Positions 22,298 to 32,254 of a stretch of 64,000 nt of DNA are shown piece after piece. The notes under the pieces were generated by a model that saw only the letters and a list, made by a program, of their open reading frames with translations, was not told the DNA's origin and did not search any database. Origin of the DNA: Acidobacteriota bacterium (lineage in GTDB: Bacteria; Acidobacteriota; Terriglobia; Acidiferrales; UBA7541); the NCBI GenBank assembly GCA_013289955.1, contig JABCYZ010000025.1, positions 1 through 64,000 on the forward strand, in the 5' to 3' direction. The position numbers were made by a program, and so were the translations under genes. Positions within the stretch are counted from its first letter, which is position 1, and the number at the start of each line of letters is the position of its first letter.

Positions 22298-22657
22298 TCA
22301 GATATGCTCGAGCTGCGCGACGGTCCTTTCGTTGGTGATGTTTCCCGTATTGAGTGTGGATTTGGGTTCCATCAAGATCAGGTGGACTTCCTCGTCTGCG
22401 ACCGGGCAATGCTCGGTCCCGCGGGGTACGATAATGAATTCACCTTCGCGCACGAGTGCTTCGCGGTCGCGAAACTTCATGCGCAAGGTTCCTTTGGCGA
22501 CAAAGAAGAGCTCGTCTTCGTTGTCGTGATGATGCCAGACGAACTCGCCCTTAAGCTTGACCGCCTTGATGTGGCAGTCGTTCAGCTCGCCGAGGATGCG
22601 GGGATTCCAGTAGTCCGAGAAGTGGCTGAATTTGTCCTTCAGGTTGATCGCTTTCAT
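22298..22657 (-). CDS. Cupin domain protein
   Basis: MKAINLKDKFSHFSDYWNPRILGELNDCHIKAVKLKGEFVWHHHDNEDELFFVAKGTLRM. Confidence 0.88.
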   Translation of the reverse strand: MKAINLKDKFSHFSDYWNPRILGELNDCHIKAVKLKGEFVWHHHDNEDELFFVAKGTLRMKFRDREALVREGEFIIVPRGTEHCPVADEEVHLILMEPKSTLNTGNITNERTVAQLEHI

Positions 22658-22665
22658 GTGTGCAC

Positions 22666-24075
22666 CTACAGTGCCCGAACAAGTTTGGCTACCGCATCGA
22701 GAGCGCGCTCGGTCGTTTCCTGTTTCGAAGTCTCGCAATAAACCCGGAGCAGATTCTCCGTACCGGAAGCGCGTACCAGGAGCCAGCCAATTTCACCGAG
22801 ATAGATCTTGATGCCGTCCATATTTTCGCGGCGCGCAATCGGCCAATCCAGCAGGGTGGTTGTCTTCTCGCTGGAAAAGTACGCGATGGCTTTCTGTTTC
22901 TGCGCCGGCGTGACGTTGAGATCGTCGCGGCCGTAATGATATTCCCCGAATTCGGCGTAGAGCGCGCGCAGCATGTCGCCGAGAGATCTGCCGTGCCAGG
23001 CCATCAGCTCGGCAAGAAAAAGCGCGCAAACGGAAGCGTCACGCTCGGGCAGGTAGAGGCTCATGCCGATGCCTCCGCTCTCTTCCCCGCCTATCAGGAT
23101 GTTTTGCTCGAGCATCAGCTCGCAGATGTATTTGAAACCGATCGGAACCTCGTGGAGCTTGCGGCCGAACTTGGCGGCGAGTTTGTCGATCAGTTTGGTG
23201 ACGCTAAAAGTTTTAGCGATGTCGCCGGGCAAATTGCGGGTACCCGCAAGATGCCAGACAAGAAGCGCGAAAATTTGATGGGGGTTGACGAAGGTGCCGT
23301 CGCGGTCGACCGCGCCGATGCGGTCGCCATCGCCGTCCGCACAGAGGCCGGCGTCATATTTTCCGGCGAGCACGGCTTCTTGAAGAGGCGCGATATGCGG
23401 CGGAATGGGTTCCGGGTGAACGCCGCCGAAGTGCGGGTCGCGCTTGGCGCGAATTTCGTCGCAGCTGATTCCGTTGCGCGCGAAAAGCGCGGGCAGCAGG
23501 CCGGTCGCGGACCCGTGCATTGGATCGGAAACAAAACGCAGCTTCGCGTCGCGCAATCGCTGCCAGTCGATCAGTTTCTCAACGGTGTCGAGATAAGGAG
23601 CGCGCGGCTCGAGCGACTGGATCAGCTCTTTCCGGGGAGGAAGCGGGGGCACGACACTCTTCTGCACTTCGGCGAGTTCGATTTCGATTTGCGCGACGAT
23701 GGATGGCAGAGCGCTGCTGCCGTAGCTGGCTTTGTACTTGATGCCGTTCCATGGATAAGGATTGTGGCTTGCGGTGACGAGGATGCCGCCTGCGGCCCGA
23801 CGCTGGCGAACGAGCAGCGAGATGGCGGGTGTGGGACAGGGTTTGTCGGCAAGCCAAACGGGCGTGCCGGTCGCGGCAATCACTTCAGCGACGGCCGCGG
23901 CCACACTGTCGGACGCAAAGCGATGGTCGTAGCCGATCAGCACGCCCTTCTGTGCATCCTCGCAGCGCACTACGTAGCGCGCGATAGCTTTGGCCACAAT
24001 GCGCGCATTCGCAAAAGTGAAGTCTTCGGCGATAATGTCGCGCCAGCCATCCGTTCCAAATTTGATCGCAGTCAT
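22666..24075 (-). CDS. Phosphoglucomutase/phosphomannomutase family
   Basis: MTAIKFGTDGWRDIIAEDF; GILVTASHNPYPWNGIKYK; CADGDGDRIGAVD. Confidence 0.94.
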   Translation of the reverse strand: MTAIKFGTDGWRDIIAEDFTFANARIVAKAIARYVVRCEDAQKGVLIGYDHRFASDSVAAAVAEVIAATGTPVWLADKPCPTPAISLLVRQRRAAGGILVTASHNPYPWNGIKYKASYGSSALPSIVAQIEIELAEVQKSVVPPLPPRKELIQSLEPRAPYLDTVEKLIDWQRLRDAKLRFVSDPMHGSATGLLPALFARNGISCDEIRAKRDPHFGGVHPEPIPPHIAPLQEAVLAGKYDAGLCADGDGDRIGAVDRDGTFVNPHQIFALLVWHLAGTRNLPGDIAKTFSVTKLIDKLAAKFGRKLHEVPIGFKYICELMLEQNILIGGEESGGIGMSLYLPERDASVCALFLAELMAWHGRSLGDMLRALYAEFGEYHYGRDDLNVTPAQKQKAIAYFSSEKTTTLLDWPIARRENMDGIKIYLGEIGWLLVRASGTENLLRVYCETSKQETTERALDAVAKLVRAL

Positions 24076-24151
24076 AAGGGACAGAGGGAAGTATACGCGA
24101 AGCGATATATCCGCCAAACAGCCGCATTGGACTGAGACTGCCGGGAATCCG

Positions 24152-25264
24152 CTACAGCAGTTTGGCGAGCTTTCGCTCTTCGAGCGACTTTACGATTTTG
24201 GCGACGTCCTGCGCGCGGTCGCGGGGGACGATCAGAAGCGCGTCGGGAGTTTCTACGACAATGAGGTTGCGGATGCCGATGGCGGCGACGAATTTCGTCG
24301 GGCTGTAGAGAAAATTGCCGGTGGCATCGAGAGCCAGGCCGTGACCGGCCATGACGTTGTCGCCGGAGTGTTTTGCGAGGAGTTCGTAGACCGCGGCCCA
24401 GGAGCCGATGTCGCTCCAGCCGACGTCGGCGGGGATGACGTATACCTGCGGCGCGCGTTCCTGGCGCGTCGCGTTTTCGAGGATTGCATAGTCGACGGAA
24501 ATGTTTTCCAGTTTCGGATATATGGCGCGCAGGCGGCGCTCGTAGGTTTTCTTGCCGATGGTTTCAGCCAGCGATTCGAGAGCTTCATGCGTTTTGGGAA
24601 GAAAGCGCTTCAGGTTGTCGAGAAGCGTCGAGACGCGCCAGAAAAACATGCCTGCGTTCCATTGATAGTCGCCCGAAGCGACGTATTGTTTCGCAAGATC
24701 GAGCGCGGGCTTCTCCGTGAAGCGCCGCACAGCGAATGCGGGAAAGTCGCCAGAGCCCAGAGCGTCGCCCATGCGCTCGACGTAGCCGAAGCCGGTGTCA
24801 GGCCGAGTCGGCGGAATGCCGAGAACAATCATGCGCCCCGCCTCGCGCGCCCGTTCGAGTGCCGCGCTGACGATTTTGCGATATTTGTCAGGTTGCGCGA
24901 TGAAGTGGTCGGCAGGCACCACGGCCATCAACGCATCGCCTTTTGCGGCGTGCCTCACGTGGAGCGCGGCCAGCGCGATGGCAGCGGCCGTGTTGCGGCC
25001 AATGGGTTCGGTCAGAACGCGTTTGCGGGCCGCGACGGGGAGCTGCTTTCTTACGGCGGCGGCTTGCTCGGCGTTCGTGACGCTCCAGATGCGGTCAGCA
25101 GGAATTAAGGGGAGCAAGCGCGCGACCGTTTGCTCGAGCATCGTGTCTTGGCCGACGATATTGAGGAGTTGCTTCGGCGTGCGCGTGCGGCTGCGGGGCC
25201 AAAAGCGCGTGCCGCGGCCTCCGGCCAGAATCACTGCGTGCGTCGTCAGCTTTTCCATCGCCAT
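24152..25264 (-). CDS. manC: Mannose-1-phosphate guanylyltransferase
   Basis: HAVILAGGRGTRFWPRSRTRTPKQLL; FTEKP; NAGMFFW. Confidence 0.93.
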   Translation of the reverse strand: MAMEKLTTHAVILAGGRGTRFWPRSRTRTPKQLLNIVGQDTMLEQTVARLLPLIPADRIWSVTNAEQAAAVRKQLPVAARKRVLTEPIGRNTAAAIALAALHVRHAAKGDALMAVVPADHFIAQPDKYRKIVSAALERAREAGRMIVLGIPPTRPDTGFGYVERMGDALGSGDFPAFAVRRFTEKPALDLAKQYVASGDYQWNAGMFFWRVSTLLDNLKRFLPKTHEALESLAETIGKKTYERRLRAIYPKLENISVDYAILENATRQERAPQVYVIPADVGWSDIGSWAAVYELLAKHSGDNVMAGHGLALDATGNFLYSPTKFVAAIGIRNLIVVETPDALLIVPRDRAQDVAKIVKSLEERKLAKLL

Positions 25265-25277
25265 GGGTATCCCGAGT

Positions 25278-26342
25278 CTAATCGAAAACCGTTTTTTCGA
25301 GCTCTTGACGGGAATGACCGGCCTCTTCCAATCCAGCACGCAGCTGGGGCAGATCCGGGACGTATGTTCTGAGAATCTTCGTAGCTTCTTTCGGGTTTAA
25401 TCTAAACTTTCCCAAACCCGCGGGAACAAGCCAGCATTCACCGCTTTGATACGCCGCCCGGCCAGAGTCCCAGGTCAAATCCCCGCCGCCAGCCAGAATG
25501 ATCAGCAGATCAAAGTGTACGTCACTGGAACGAGACTCAACCGGCGTCGAAGCCTTCCATTGTTCCGTAGCAAAGTAAGGGCAGGCAGCGAGAAGGTACT
25601 CCTCTGGCCCTTGCCCGGGCAGACGTATTCTCGAGGTTTTGCCGCGAATCGGCAGGCCAGTTTCGATTACATCGAGGGCTTTTTTGACGTGCAGTTCGCG
25701 CGGTTTGCCGGATGCATCCACTCGGCCGTAGTCGTATACGCGATAGGTGATGTCTGAATACTCCTGTACTTCGCACAAGATCATTCCCGGACAAATTGTG
25801 TGAGGCGTGCCGGCGGGAACAAAAAAAGCATCACCGGGTTCGACGGGCCAGCGAACGAAAAGATCTTCCAGGGTTTGGGTTTCGATGGCCCTCAGGAGTT
25901 CTTTCGCATCCGCTTGGGGCACCAATCCAATCATGACGCTTGCCCCCGGCTCGGCGGAAACCGCGTACCACATCTCGGTCTTGCCTCGGCCGCCGGCAGC
26001 TTGCTCGTGCTTTGAAGCATAGGCGTCGTCCGGATGCACCTGTATGGACAGCTTGTCTGTCGGAAAAATAAATTTTACGAGCAAAGGGAAGTCGGACGTC
26101 GACACGAGACTCCTCCCGCGCCATTCGGCCGGCATTTCCCGCCACGCCTCGCCAAGCGATTTCCCGGCGAACCGTCCATTGGCCACTTTGCAGTCGACAC
26201 CAGTGAGCCAAGCCTCACCGAGTGGCTCGGTGAGATCCGTTTTTTCGGGGAACAGCGGCGCCAGAGACCGCGCGCCCCAGATGCGCGGACTGAAAATGGG
26301 TTCGATGCGAAAGGGTTCGGGCCTTGTCTGAAAAGCACTCAC
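25278..26342 (-). CDS. manA: Mannose-6-phosphate isomerase, class I
   Basis: FPLLVKFIFPTDKLSIQVHPDD; GDAFFVPAGTPHTICPGMILCEVQEYSDITYRVYDYGR. Confidence 0.93.
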   Translation of the reverse strand: MSAFQTRPEPFRIEPIFSPRIWGARSLAPLFPEKTDLTEPLGEAWLTGVDCKVANGRFAGKSLGEAWREMPAEWRGRSLVSTSDFPLLVKFIFPTDKLSIQVHPDDAYASKHEQAAGGRGKTEMWYAVSAEPGASVMIGLVPQADAKELLRAIETQTLEDLFVRWPVEPGDAFFVPAGTPHTICPGMILCEVQEYSDITYRVYDYGRVDASGKPRELHVKKALDVIETGLPIRGKTSRIRLPGQGPEEYLLAACPYFATEQWKASTPVESRSSDVHFDLLIILAGGGDLTWDSGRAAYQSGECWLVPAGLGKFRLNPKEATKILRTYVPDLPQLRAGLEEAGHSRQELEKTVFD

Positions 26343-26345
26343 GTT

Positions 26346-27548
26346 TTACGCTGCGGCTTCGACGCGAGTGAAGAAACGATCGAGGCGGCGGAGCCCTTCG
26401 TCGATGCGTTCAATGGACGTCGCGTAGGAAAGACGGAGATAACCCGGCGCGCCGAAACCCTCGCCGGCAACCAGCGCGACGCGCGCCTTGTCGAGCAGCA
26501 GCTTCGCAAGCTCGGCCGTGTCCATCGCGATGGCGTGGCCGCTTTCGCCGCCAGAGAGATGCGCGGCGACATTCGGGAAGGCATAGAACGCGCCGCCCGG
26601 CATTTCGCATTTCACTCCGGGAATGGCGTTCAAGCCTTCCACGATGCGTTTCCGGCGCCGGTCGTACTCGGCGAGCATTACAGGGATCGAGTCCATCGGG
26701 CCGGTCATGGCAGCGACCGCGGCGTATTGCGCGATGGAAGTGGGGTTGGACGTGGACTGGCTTTGCAGTTTCGTCAGCGCCTGGACAAGTTCCGCGGGCC
26801 CGAGCGTGTAGCCGATGCGCCAGCCGGTCATCGCAAACGTCTTCGAGACCGAGCCGATAATGATGACGTTGTTCTTCGAATCGGGTGCGCTGGCAATGGA
26901 GAACGGTTTGTGCGGCGCATACGTGAAGTGCGAATAGCACTCGTCGCCCATCAACCAGACGTTGTGTTTTTTGCACACGGCCAGGATGCGCGCGTACTCG
27001 TCCGGCGGAACAACGCCGCCCGTCGGATTGCTCGGCGAATTCAGAATCAAGAGCTTTGTCTTCGGAGTGATAGCTTTTTCAATCGCGGCAGCTTTCACGC
27101 TGAAACCCTCTTCAGGCCGCGTCTGGACGTACACCGGCGTGCCACCTGCGTACTTAACGATGTCCGGAAAACTGACCCAGTACGGCCCGGGAATAATCAC
27201 TTCGTCGCCCGCCTGCACCAGCACGCTGATTACGTTGAAAATTCCATGTTTGCCGCCGACGGTAACGATGCATTCTTTCGGCGCGTAGTCCGAGCCAAGC
27301 TCGCGCTTGTGCCACGCGCAAATCGCTTCGCGCAACGGCATGATACCGCCCGTTGGCGTGTACTTGGTCTTGTTCCCCTCAATCGCCAGAATGGCTGCTT
27401 TCTTGATGTGGTCGGGAGTCGGAAAGTCCGGCTCGCCCGGCCCGAAGTCGGCGATGTCCACGCCCAGCGATTTCAGCCTGTCAGCTTCGGCAATGACCGC
27501 CGCCGTCGGCGAGATTTGTATGCGATTGATGCGTTCGGTAAGTTGCAC
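26346..27548 (-). CDS. Pyridoxal phosphate-dependent aminotransferase (aspartate aminotransferase family)
   Basis: GPGEPDFPTPDHIKKAA; LILNSPSNPTGGV; GSVSKTFAMTGWRIGY. Confidence 0.94.
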   Translation of the reverse strand: MQLTERINRIQISPTAAVIAEADRLKSLGVDIADFGPGEPDFPTPDHIKKAAILAIEGNKTKYTPTGGIMPLREAICAWHKRELGSDYAPKECIVTVGGKHGIFNVISVLVQAGDEVIIPGPYWVSFPDIVKYAGGTPVYVQTRPEEGFSVKAAAIEKAITPKTKLLILNSPSNPTGGVVPPDEYARILAVCKKHNVWLMGDECYSHFTYAPHKPFSIASAPDSKNNVIIIGSVSKTFAMTGWRIGYTLGPAELVQALTKLQSQSTSNPTSIAQYAAVAAMTGPMDSIPVMLAEYDRRRKRIVEGLNAIPGVKCEMPGGAFYAFPNVAAHLSGGESGHAIAMDTAELAKLLLDKARVALVAGEGFGAPGYLRLSYATSIERIDEGLRRLDRFFTRVEAAA

Positions 27549-27620
27549 TGCTTTCTCCTGTGGGACAGGCTCCCGCCTGTCGCGTTCACTCTATTTGCGC
27601 CGAGCCCGCCAGCGCATAAC

Positions 27621-28103
27621 CTACAAAACCTTCGCCCGCAGCCGCTGCTCCACTTCCGGGGGCACGAGGTCCTTCAAAGGCCCGCCAAGCTGAGCGATCT
27701 CCCGCACCAGCTTCGAGCTCAAATAGCTGTACGATTCTCCCGGCAGCATAAACACAGTTTCGAGCCGCGGCTCCAGTTTTCTGTTCATCAAAGCCATCTG
27801 CAACTCGTATTCGTAGTCGGAAATCGCGCGAATCCCGCGCAGGATCACTCCCGCGCCGCGCTTGCGCGCATAATCCACGAGCAGCCCGTGAAAAACGTCC
27901 ACTTCGACGCCCGGCCACTTCTGCGTCACCTCGCGTAGCATCTCGACGCGCTCCGGCACCGAAAACAGCGGCCGCTTTTCCACGTTGCTCAACACGGCCA
28001 CAATCACCAAATCAAACATTTTCTCGCCGCGTTCGATCAAATCGAGATGGCCGTTCGTAACCGGGTCAAACGAGCCGGGATAGATAGCGATGGACGTTTT
28101 CAT
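27621..28103 (-). CDS. coaD: Phosphopantetheine adenylyltransferase
   Basis: SIAIYPGSFDPVTNGHLDLIERG; GIRAISDYEYELQMALMNRKL; YSYLSSKLVREIAQLGG. Confidence 0.97.
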   Translation of the reverse strand: MKTSIAIYPGSFDPVTNGHLDLIERGEKMFDLVIVAVLSNVEKRPLFSVPERVEMLREVTQKWPGVEVDVFHGLLVDYARKRGAGVILRGIRAISDYEYELQMALMNRKLEPRLETVFMLPGESYSYLSSKLVREIAQLGGPLKDLVPPEVEQRLRAKVL

Positions 28104-28307
28104 GGCCGCACAGAATTCCTTATTCTAACCCATGCCGCGAATCGGATGCGCCGAAAGTTTCGGGAACGGGAGGCACGCCGCGGTCTGAAGCCGTGGATTT
28201 TCTCTTCGCACCGGGCAGCGACTGTGACAGTATCCTCCATGCCGCTCCGATGGACGAGGCGGCCACGGATTCTTCCGGATGGCAGTTTTAAAAGGAGCCC
28301 TGAAAAC

Positions 28308-30398
28308 ATGGCGGGAGGCCCCTCGAAGCGAGGTCTCGGTTTGTTGGTGCTTGGCGTTTGGATGATGTCACCTTTTACCGGAGCGCAGGAGCAGCGGCCG
28401 CTCAACCTGATGCCCGTCCCTTCCAGCGTCCAAATTGGCGCTGGCCGGCTTCTCGTGGATTCTTCTTTTTCTGTGGGGCTCACCGGTTATACCGAGCCGC
28501 GCCTGGATCGTGCGGCCGAACGTTTTCTTCGTCAACTTTCCAGGCAAACGGCAATTCCCTTGGCGACGAAACCAGGCGCTTCGGCAAAACCCGTCCTTCT
28601 GATTCATACCGACCACGCCAGTAAGGAAATCCAGGAGCTTGGCGAGGATGAGTCCTACGTCCTCGAAGTGAGCGCCACCGGCGCAAAGCTGAGCGCCCCG
28701 ACTCCGCTCGGGGCCATGCACGGTCTCCAGACTTTTCTCCAACTGGTCAACGTCTCGCCCGATGGCTTCGCCTCTCCCGCCGTCACCATTCACGACAAGC
28801 CGCGCTTTCCGTGGCGCGGGCTGATGATCGATTCGGCGCGCCATTTCGTCCCGCTGGATGTGCTGCGAAGAAACATCGACGGCCTCGAAGCCGTGAAGAT
28901 GAACGTCTTCCACTGGCACCTTTCCGAAAATCAGGGCTTCCGCGTCGAGAGCAAGAAATTTCCGAAGCTCCACGAGATGGGCTCCGATGGTCTTTACTAT
29001 ACGCAGGATGAAATCCACGATCTGATCGAATATGCGCGCGACCGCGGCATTCGCGTCGTTCCCGAATTTGACGTTCCTGGCCACAGTACGGCTTGGTTTG
29101 TCGGGTATCCGGAGCTCGCCAGCGGTCCAGGTCCTTACGAAATCGAAAGAAAATGGGGCGTTTTCGATCCTGCATTTGATCCCACCAATGAGCGCACCTA
29201 CAAATTTCTCGATCAATTCATCGGCGAAATGGCGAAACTCTTTCCCGATCATTTTTTTCACGTCGGCGGCGACGAAGTGAACGGCAAACAGTGGGACGCC
29301 AATCCCAAAATCCAGGAATTCATCAAGGAACACAGTCTGAAGAACAATGAGGGACTGCAGTCCTATTTCAACAAACGGCTCGAGCCCATCGTGAGCAAAC
29401 ATGGCAAGAGCATGGTCGGCTGGGATGAAGTTCTCGATCCATCGCTGCCAAAGGACATCCTCATCCAGTCTTGGCGCGGCCCGGATGCTCTCGCCGCAGC
29501 AGCCAAGCAGGGCTTCCGCGGGATTCTTTCAAACGGCTACTATCTCGATCTCGGGTGGGCTGCGGCCCGTCACTACGCCGTGGACCCCCTGAGCGGCGCC
29601 GCGGCCAATCTCTCTCCCGAAGAAAAAGCCCGAATTCTCGGCGGCGAGTCCTGCATGTGGGCGGAGTACATCAATCCGGAAAACATTGATTCGCGCGTCT
29701 GGCCGCGCAACGCCGTCATCGCGGAGCGCTTGTGGTCTCCGGAAGAGACCAAGGACGCCGCTTCCATGCATGCGCGCATGGAAATTCTCAGCACCCGCCT
29801 TGAGTGGCTTGGCCTCACGCACAAGACCTATCATCACCAGATGCTTCAGCGCATCGCCGGCCCAAGCACTCCCGAGGAATTTGCCGCGCTCACCACGCTC
29901 GCCAGCGCCGTCGAACCGGTGAAAGACTATACGCGCGAGGAAACCGCAACCGCCGAGCCCACCAGCGCCACGCCCCTGAACCGCCTCGTGGATGCAATCC
30001 CACTCGAGAGCGCGACCGCCCGCCATTTCGGCGAATCCGTCGACAAATTTATCTCCGCCTCTTGCCAGGATGCCGCCACGGACGCACGTTTGCGCGCCCA
30101 GCTAACCGCCTGGCGCGATAACGACCGAGATCTCCGGTCTTTGGCCCGGCGGTCTTACCTCGTAAAAGAAGTCTCGGCGACTTCGGGAGATCTTTCGACG
30201 CTTGGAGCGATCGGTCTCGCCGCTCTGGATTTTATTGCCAAGAAACAACGAGCCCCGGACGATTGGAAGGCGCAACAGCTTGCGGTCCTCGAGCAAGTAC
30301 AGAAACCAAAAGGGCAACTCTTGCTGATGCCGGCGCCGGCCGTTCAAAAGCTTGTGGAGGCCGCCGCAGCTGGCGGCGCTTGTTCTTCGCCGAACTAA
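28308..30398 (+). CDS. Beta-N-acetylhexosaminidase, GH20
   Basis: FPWRGLMIDSARHFVPLDVLRRNIDGLEAVKMNVFHWHLSENQGFR; catalytic HVGGDEVNGKQW. Confidence 0.95.
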   Translation: MAGGPSKRGLGLLVLGVWMMSPFTGAQEQRPLNLMPVPSSVQIGAGRLLVDSSFSVGLTGYTEPRLDRAAERFLRQLSRQTAIPLATKPGASAKPVLLIHTDHASKEIQELGEDESYVLEVSATGAKLSAPTPLGAMHGLQTFLQLVNVSPDGFASPAVTIHDKPRFPWRGLMIDSARHFVPLDVLRRNIDGLEAVKMNVFHWHLSENQGFRVESKKFPKLHEMGSDGLYYTQDEIHDLIEYARDRGIRVVPEFDVPGHSTAWFVGYPELASGPGPYEIERKWGVFDPAFDPTNERTYKFLDQFIGEMAKLFPDHFFHVGGDEVNGKQWDANPKIQEFIKEHSLKNNEGLQSYFNKRLEPIVSKHGKSMVGWDEVLDPSLPKDILIQSWRGPDALAAAAKQGFRGILSNGYYLDLGWAAARHYAVDPLSGAAANLSPEEKARILGGESCMWAEYINPENIDSRVWPRNAVIAERLWSPEETKDAASMHARMEILSTRLEWLGLTHKTYHHQMLQRIAGPSTPEEFAALTTLASAVEPVKDYTREETATAEPTSATPLNRLVDAIPLESATARHFGESVDKFISASCQDAATDARLRAQLTAWRDNDRDLRSLARRSYLVKEVSATSGDLSTLGAIGLAALDFIAKKQRAPDDWKAQQLAVLEQVQKPKGQLLLMPAPAVQKLVEAAAAGGACSSPN

Positions 30399-30465
30399 TT
30401 TCCGTCGACGAAAAGCTGTGTAATGGCGGGGCCTGTTTGCCCTCTCCGGGGTTCGCCCGGGTAGG

Positions 30466-31503
30466 CTAGCTCCTGGGGACGGCGTGCTGCGGGCACTCGC
30501 CGGAGCCGGAGTCGGTGAATGTCTCCCCTTCTACCGGAATGAATTGCCAGGTGTAATGCCCGGGCGTCAGCGTCAGCTTGATAACGCCATACGTATCCGT
30601 GTTTCGAACCTCGCTATTTGCAGTCGCAAACCCCAGCGGATCGTGGCTCCGTCCGCCGGTACCTACAACAATTTCGCGAATCCCATTCACCGGATCGGCG
30701 TGCCCGTCCGGATCCTGCGGCGCGAATCGCTCGTAGGAATGCTCATGCCCCACTACGACCAGCGCGGCATGAGCCGCGTAAAGGTCCTTCCAGAGTTCCT
30801 TCAATTCCGGATGAATCGCATGACTCTTGAACACGCCGCTGCTGAAAAGCGCATGATGACCGTAAGCCAGGACGCAGGCATCCGGATGCTCCGCGAGGTC
30901 CTTCCTGAGCCACGTCTCCTGCGGTGATCCTCTGGCGCAACCGCCCAGATCCCTTGCGCCACAATTCGTGTTCAACGCCACGATATGCCACGACCCGAGC
31001 TCGTAGCTGTAATAGCCCTTGCCCGGAGGTCCCGCCTGCGCTCCCCAATATTGAAAATATCCAGAAGCCGTGGGTTCGGCATATTCATGATTGCCCAAAG
31101 TCGGCTTCGTGCGAGCCTTGAATTCTCCCCAAGTCGTCCCGTAACAATTCTGGAATTCGGCCACACTGCCTCTCTCGTAGGCAAGGTCCCCGGCGGCAAA
31201 GACGGTGCCGGGTATTTGTTCGATCAGCTTGGCCGTCGCGCGAGCCCCATCAGGCTGCCGGCAGCTGGCGATATCGCCCGCACCGACGAGAACGAAAGTC
31301 TTCCCGTCCTCGGAAGCCTCGGAAGGCGACGGGTCCCTACGAGCCTCGACCGCCGCTGGCTGGGCCGACTGCGAGCACCCCGCCGGATAAAGCGGAGCAA
31401 AGAAAAGGGCGATAGCTGACAGTCCTCGGACCCGCTTCGTGTTCGAGCGCATCTGGCGCGTACGGCTATCAAAAACCCATGCTTCGCTGATCATTTTCGT
31501 CAT
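30466..31503 (-). CDS. Metallophosphoesterase, probable exported
   Basis: VLVGAGDIASC; FAAGDLAYERGS; LGNHEYAEP; LAYGHHALFSSG; VVGHEHSYERFAPQ. Confidence 0.9.
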   Translation of the reverse strand: MTKMISEAWVFDSRTRQMRSNTKRVRGLSAIALFFAPLYPAGCSQSAQPAAVEARRDPSPSEASEDGKTFVLVGAGDIASCRQPDGARATAKLIEQIPGTVFAAGDLAYERGSVAEFQNCYGTTWGEFKARTKPTLGNHEYAEPTASGYFQYWGAQAGPPGKGYYSYELGSWHIVALNTNCGARDLGGCARGSPQETWLRKDLAEHPDACVLAYGHHALFSSGVFKSHAIHPELKELWKDLYAAHAALVVVGHEHSYERFAPQDPDGHADPVNGIREIVVGTGGRSHDPLGFATANSEVRNTDTYGVIKLTLTPGHYTWQFIPVEGETFTDSGSGECPQHAVPRS

Positions 31504-31720
31504 CTCTCCGGCTAGCCTACCACGAGGCGCAAGAATCTGATCCGGGCTGCCGTTTACCTCTTAAATTATGCCGTCCGCTGCCTGATACGACCATTCGCAG
31601 CAATTCGCTGGCAAGTCCGACCAATTCAGTCTTATTATAAGCCGCACGAAATAAAGGGTTTGGAAGGGAATACAAGGCCCCTACGTTTGACTTGGAAGGC
31701 AAAACAGAGTATCCTCTGAT

Positions 31721-31739
31721 TGCGACTGATTCAGTCGCA
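31721..31739. promoter_or_regulatory. Candidate IscR-type operator: perfect palindrome TGCGACTGA-T-TCAGTCGCA
   Basis: 9-bp perfect arms around 1 nt; contains GACTGATTCAGTC, which fits the E. coli IscR type-1 core GACTRWWWYAGTC; 33 bp upstream of iscR. Confidence 0.75.
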
Positions 31740-31772
31740 TATCCTGCGGGGGCAGGAAAACCAGAGTGAGCA

Positions 31773-32243
31773 ATGTTTAAGCTATCCAAGAAAGCTGATT
31801 ACGGCCTGATTGCCGTCAAGCATTTGGCGATGCACCGTCAAGAACACGCGTGCAGCGCAAACGAAATCGCCGAGGAATACGGCATCTCGGTCACTCTGAT
31901 GGCCAAAGTGCTGCAAAGACTGGCGCGAGAAGGCGTAGTAGTTGCGAAACACGGTTCCACCGGGGGATATCAACTGGCGAAAGACCCCGGACAAGTCAGC
32001 GCGCTTGATGTGATCTCGGCCATCGATGGCCCCGTGCTTATCACGTCGTGCGTCACGAGCCACGGAAATTGCGAAACCACCGAGAGATGCTCGGTTCGCG
32101 AGCCGCTTCGCAAGGTGAACGAAAGTATTTTGGGAGTTTTGAGCACAGTAACGATTGCCCAGATGAGCGAGGACCCCAACGAGCCCGCGCTTGTCGCGTT
32201 GTCCGGCCCGATGCGTTCGGGTTCGCACATGAGTTCGAGTTAG
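31773..32243 (+). CDS. iscR: Rrf2 family regulator, IscR-like
   Basis: [21 protein letters not shown]...[41 protein letters not shown] cluster-ligand region; first gene of isc operon. Confidence 0.9.
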   Translation: MFKLSKKADYGLIAVKHLAMHRQEHACSANEIAEEYGISVTLMAKVLQRLAREGVVVAKHGSTGGYQLAKDPGQVSALDVISAIDGPVLITSCVTSHGNCETTERCSVREPLRKVNESILGVLSTVTIAQMSEDPNEPALVALSGPMRSGSHMSSS

Positions 32244-32254
32244 GAGACCAGGAA

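Noticed and set aside
22660-24135. 491-aa plus-strand ORF antisense to the phosphomutase gene
   Set aside because: The minus-strand frame is a clear phosphomannomutase/phosphoglucomutase; the plus ORF is a GC-rich mirror frame without recognisable motifs
26034-27938. 634-aa plus-strand ORF antisense to manA/aminotransferase/coaD
   Set aside because: Spans three well-supported minus-strand genes; Arg/His-rich low-information composition typical of spurious antisense ORFs in high-GC DNA
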